Assembly: GCA_030589965.1 (NCBI GenBank)
Contig: JAUUZM010000177.1
Location: 1 to 6,914 of the forward strand
Source: Bacteroides sp.
GTDB taxonomy: Bacteria > Bacteroidota > Bacteroidia > Bacteroidales > SM23-62
Length of the DNA: 6,914 nt
Direction of reading: 5' to 3'
The notes below the pieces were generated by a model. That model was given only the letters and a program-made list of their open reading frames with translations, was not told the origin of the DNA and ran no database searches. The position numbers and the translations under genes were made by a program. Within the stretch, counting starts at the first letter, position 1; every line of letters starts with the position of its first letter. Shown piece after piece: positions 5,123 to 6,914 of the stretch.

Positions 5123-6118
5123 TCAGGGGGTAATCCATGCCTTATTTTCGGCACTCTTTCGAATGGCATCGATTACCCTCATATTGTTGACTGCATCTTC
5201 CAGGGGGATTGGGACCGGACTGTTATCTAATATGGCTTTAGAAAAATATTCAGCCTGAAGTGTGTACTGGTCCACCGCCTCAAATTCAAATTCCTCGCTT
5301 TTCTCCTTTGTATACAGCCAGATTTTGCATGCAGTATCGGGAGGTGCATTTACCGGAATCTCTATTTCTATACGGCCTTCGGGTCCAAGAACCTGGGTCC
5401 GCTGGTAAGGCGTCAATTGTGTTGAGCAGGTAAAACTTGAGGTGACTCCTTCAGAAAAATCGAGTATGCCGGAAGTGAGGCGGTCGGTTTTCATAACAGG
5501 ATCAGAATCTATAATCCCACTTACCCGCATGGGTTCCTGGCCAAGGAGAAATCTTGGAAAAGAAATGCAATAACAACCTATGTCCATTAAGGCTCCACCG
5601 CCGGCTTCTACCCGGTTCCGGATATTTTGTGGATCCACATTATGATATGAAAAAAAACTCTGGATGGTTCTGACCTTACCAATGCTTCCGTTTTGGACCA
5701 GTTCCAGAGTCTTCTGCCATTGAGGATGAAAACGGTACATAAAAGCTTCCATAACCTTCAGTTCCGGGTTCAATTTAGCAACCTCAATCAACTTGTCAGC
5801 CTCCTGGCTGTTCATCCCAATCGGCTTTTCACAAAGTACATGCTTTCCTGCATCCATGGCTTTGAGACTCCATTCCAAATGCATATGATTAGGCAGAGGG
5901 TTGTATATGGCATCAATCTCGGGATCATTCAATAGTTCAGTATAGGAACCATATGCCCGTGGTATGCCCAATTTGGCAGCCGTCTCCTTTGCATTCTCAG
6001 GATCCCTGGAAGAAATCCCGAGAATTTCAACAAGATTGCTTTTCTGCATGGCAGGGATAACTTTCTCTCTACCAATTTTTGCTGTGCTAAGAATTCCCCA
6101 GCGGATTTTGCTTTGCAT
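5123..6118 (-). CDS. Gfo/Idh/MocA-family NAD(P)-dependent oxidoreductase
   Basis: The 331-residue protein has the two-domain layout of the family. The N-terminal Rossmann fold (about 1-120) begins with W-G-I-L-S-T-A-K-I-G (7-16), has ISSRDP (35-40), PNHMH (76-80) and the EKP motif (97-99), whose lysine is the usual catalytic residue. The C-terminal alpha/beta domain contains EAFMYRFHPQ (124-133) and GGGALMDIGCY (173-183), with Asp179 and Tyr183 at the expected active-site positions. The MYRFHPQ and GGGxxxDxGxY combination resembles NADP-dependent D-xylose or trans-dihydrodiol dehydrogenase-like members, so a sugar or cyclitol substrate is likely; the exact one cannot be read from sequence. 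It is cytoplasmic with no signal peptide. It converges on the sulfhydrylase gene with a 39-bp gap and diverges from the lyase-like gene, which is consistent with sugar catabolism. TGA 5123-5125 (read on minus) is the stop. Confidence 0.92.
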   Translation of the reverse strand: MQSKIRWGILSTAKIGREKVIPAMQKSNLVEILGISSRDPENAKETAAKLGIPRAYGSYTELLNDPEIDAIYNPLPNHMHLEWSLKAMDAGKHVLCEKPIGMNSQEADKLIEVAKLNPELKVMEAFMYRFHPQWQKTLELVQNGSIGKVRTIQSFFSYHNVDPQNIRNRVEAGGGALMDIGCYCISFPRFLLGQEPMRVSGIIDSDPVMKTDRLTSGILDFSEGVTSSFTCSTQLTPYQRTQVLGPEGRIEIEIPVNAPPDTACKIWLYTKEKSEEFEFEAVDQYTLQAEYFSKAILDNSPVPIPLEDAVNNMRVIDAIRKSAENKAWITP

Positions 6119-6142
6119 AATTATTTGCTGCTTTTATTAATA

Positions 6143-6174
6143 TAAATATACTTATTCTGCTTGAGATAAAGCAA
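6143..6174 (-). promoter_or_regulatory. Candidate promoter of the Gfo/Idh/MocA gene
   Basis: Read on the minus strand, TTG (6172-6174) is followed after 21 nt by TATATTTA (6143-6150), which matches TAnnTTTG at all fixed positions except the last. The start codon lies about 25 bases further on. The spacing is at the upper end of what is usual. Confidence 0.45.
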
Positions 6175-6192
6175 GTGCCAGATTGATAGATA

Positions 6193-6224
6193 TTTCCTGA
6201 ATAGTCTTTTCATTGCTATCTTTG
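6193..6224 (+). promoter_or_regulatory. Candidate promoter of the secreted lyase-like gene
   Basis: TATCTTTG (6217-6224) is a perfect match to the Bacteroidota -7 consensus. The upstream element is weak, only TTT at 6193-6195 with a 21-nt spacer. Transcription would start near 6231, which suits ATG 6266 better than the alternative in-frame TTG at 6234. Confidence 0.4.
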
Positions 6225-6265
6225 CAGAGCTGGTTGACTACCACATTCAATAAAACAAAAGCAAT

Positions 6266-6914
6266 ATGCCCCGTTTTTTCATATCAAATTCTTATTCTGT
6301 CATTTTCTCATCTTAATTCTTTGAAGTCCCAGGTTGTATTGAATGCAGATGGACCAGGTGAGACTTACGAACTCATTAATTCAGTTCTGGCACCCGGTTA
6401 TAATGTTGTGGAAGTCCCGGATTGTGCTCATCCTGATTTTGGCCGGCATATTGAAGAAGTTTACGATTCAACCCTTTCAAAGTATGTTTTTAAGTTTCAC
6501 ATACATGTTTCACCCGACAATGATCGATGCATAAACTTCGATCGACAAAGAAACGAAATAAAATCCTACGACAAATCGCCTGATAATTTAAAAGCAGTAA
6601 TAGGAGAGAGGGTGGAGTACACCTGGAATTTTAAAATCGATACGGGTTTTCAATCCTCCTCCAGTTTCACTCATTTACACCAGCTAAAAGCAGTAGGAGG
6701 GTCTGAAGATGGTATGCCATTGATAACCCTGACCGCCAGAAAAGGCAGCCCGGATAAATTGCAGATCAGATATGCAAAAAACACAAGTCAAACCACTATA
6801 CTTGAAGTACCTCTGGACCCGTTCAAAGGAAATTGGGTAGAAGTATATGAATTGGTAACATATGGTGAATCAGGCAAATACGATCTTGTTATTAACCTGG
6901 TCAGTGATAGTAGC
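6266..6914 (+). CDS. Secreted beta-jelly-roll, polysaccharide-lyase-like protein; 3' truncated, apparent frameshift in the signal peptide
   Basis: A frame continuous from 6201 to the window end encodes a coherent secreted-protein sequence: SQVVLNADGPGETYEL (from 6327), VSPDNDRCINFDRQRNEIK (ending 6563), FTHLHQLKAVGG (from 6666) and PLITLTARKG. Its composition and the RNEIK and HLHQLK motifs recall the R-x-E and Q-x-H/H-x-Q active-strand motifs of beta-jelly-roll polysaccharide lyases (PL7, PL13, PL20-like). That is a family-level resemblance, not an assignment; a non-catalytic ConA-like domain is possible. No ATG occurs in this frame before 6714. ATG 6266 lies in another frame that stops at 6314-6316. 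Removing one base from C6269-6272 or T6274-6279 joins it to the mature frame and gives a good signal peptide (MPRFSYQILILSFSHLNSLKS). Alternatives are a TTG start at 6234 or a sequencing error. The C-terminus is off the edge. Confidence 0.6.

Noticed and set aside
6343..6534. 63-aa ORF starting MQMDQVRL
   Set aside because: It is an out-of-frame shadow of the lyase-like gene, whose frame stays open throughout this stretch and carries coherent motifs.

Overview
The window looks like chromosomal DNA of a member of the Bacteroidota. It is moderately AT-rich, has A-rich translation starts without Shine-Dalgarno sequences, carries Bacteroidota-type promoters (TTG, about 19-21 nt, then TAnnTTTG) and encodes a lipoprotein with an SPII signal. 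Species cannot be told from the sequence. No rRNA, tRNA, CRISPR array, transposase or integrase was seen, and no gene-free stretch exceeds about 170 bases.

Layout. Positions 1-1235 hold two tandem, paralogous alpha-helical proteins: the C-terminal end of one, a strong terminator, then a complete 298-aa lipoprotein. Positions 1348-3160 hold three tandem 124-aa paralogs of the SiaC (DUF1987) regulatory phosphoprotein family, all with the phospho-acceptor threonine at residue 68. A lysine-rich 132-aa gene lies on the opposite strand between copies 1 and 2. Positions 3262-5083 form a sulfur-assimilation unit: a canonical promoter, a perfect inverted repeat at the predicted transcription start, an Rrf2-family regulator with three cysteines, and an O-acetylhomoserine sulfhydrylase. 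A Gfo/Idh/MocA oxidoreductase lies convergent to it (5123-6118, minus). Diverging from that gene, a secreted beta-jelly-roll, polysaccharide-lyase-like protein runs off the right edge. Its signal peptide appears split from the mature protein by a one-base frameshift.

How the genes may work together. In Pseudomonas aeruginosa SiaC is a partner-switching protein, phosphorylated on Thr68 by SiaB, dephosphorylated by SiaA, and activating the diguanylate cyclase SiaD when unphosphorylated. None of those partners is in this window, so the triplicated SiaC array beside duplicated envelope lipoproteins is the least explained part and the best candidate for an undescribed regulatory system. The Rrf2-sulfhydrylase pair reads as a conventional self-regulated homocysteine/cysteine synthesis operon. 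The last two genes suggest carbohydrate handling, but the sequence does not tie them to the rest.
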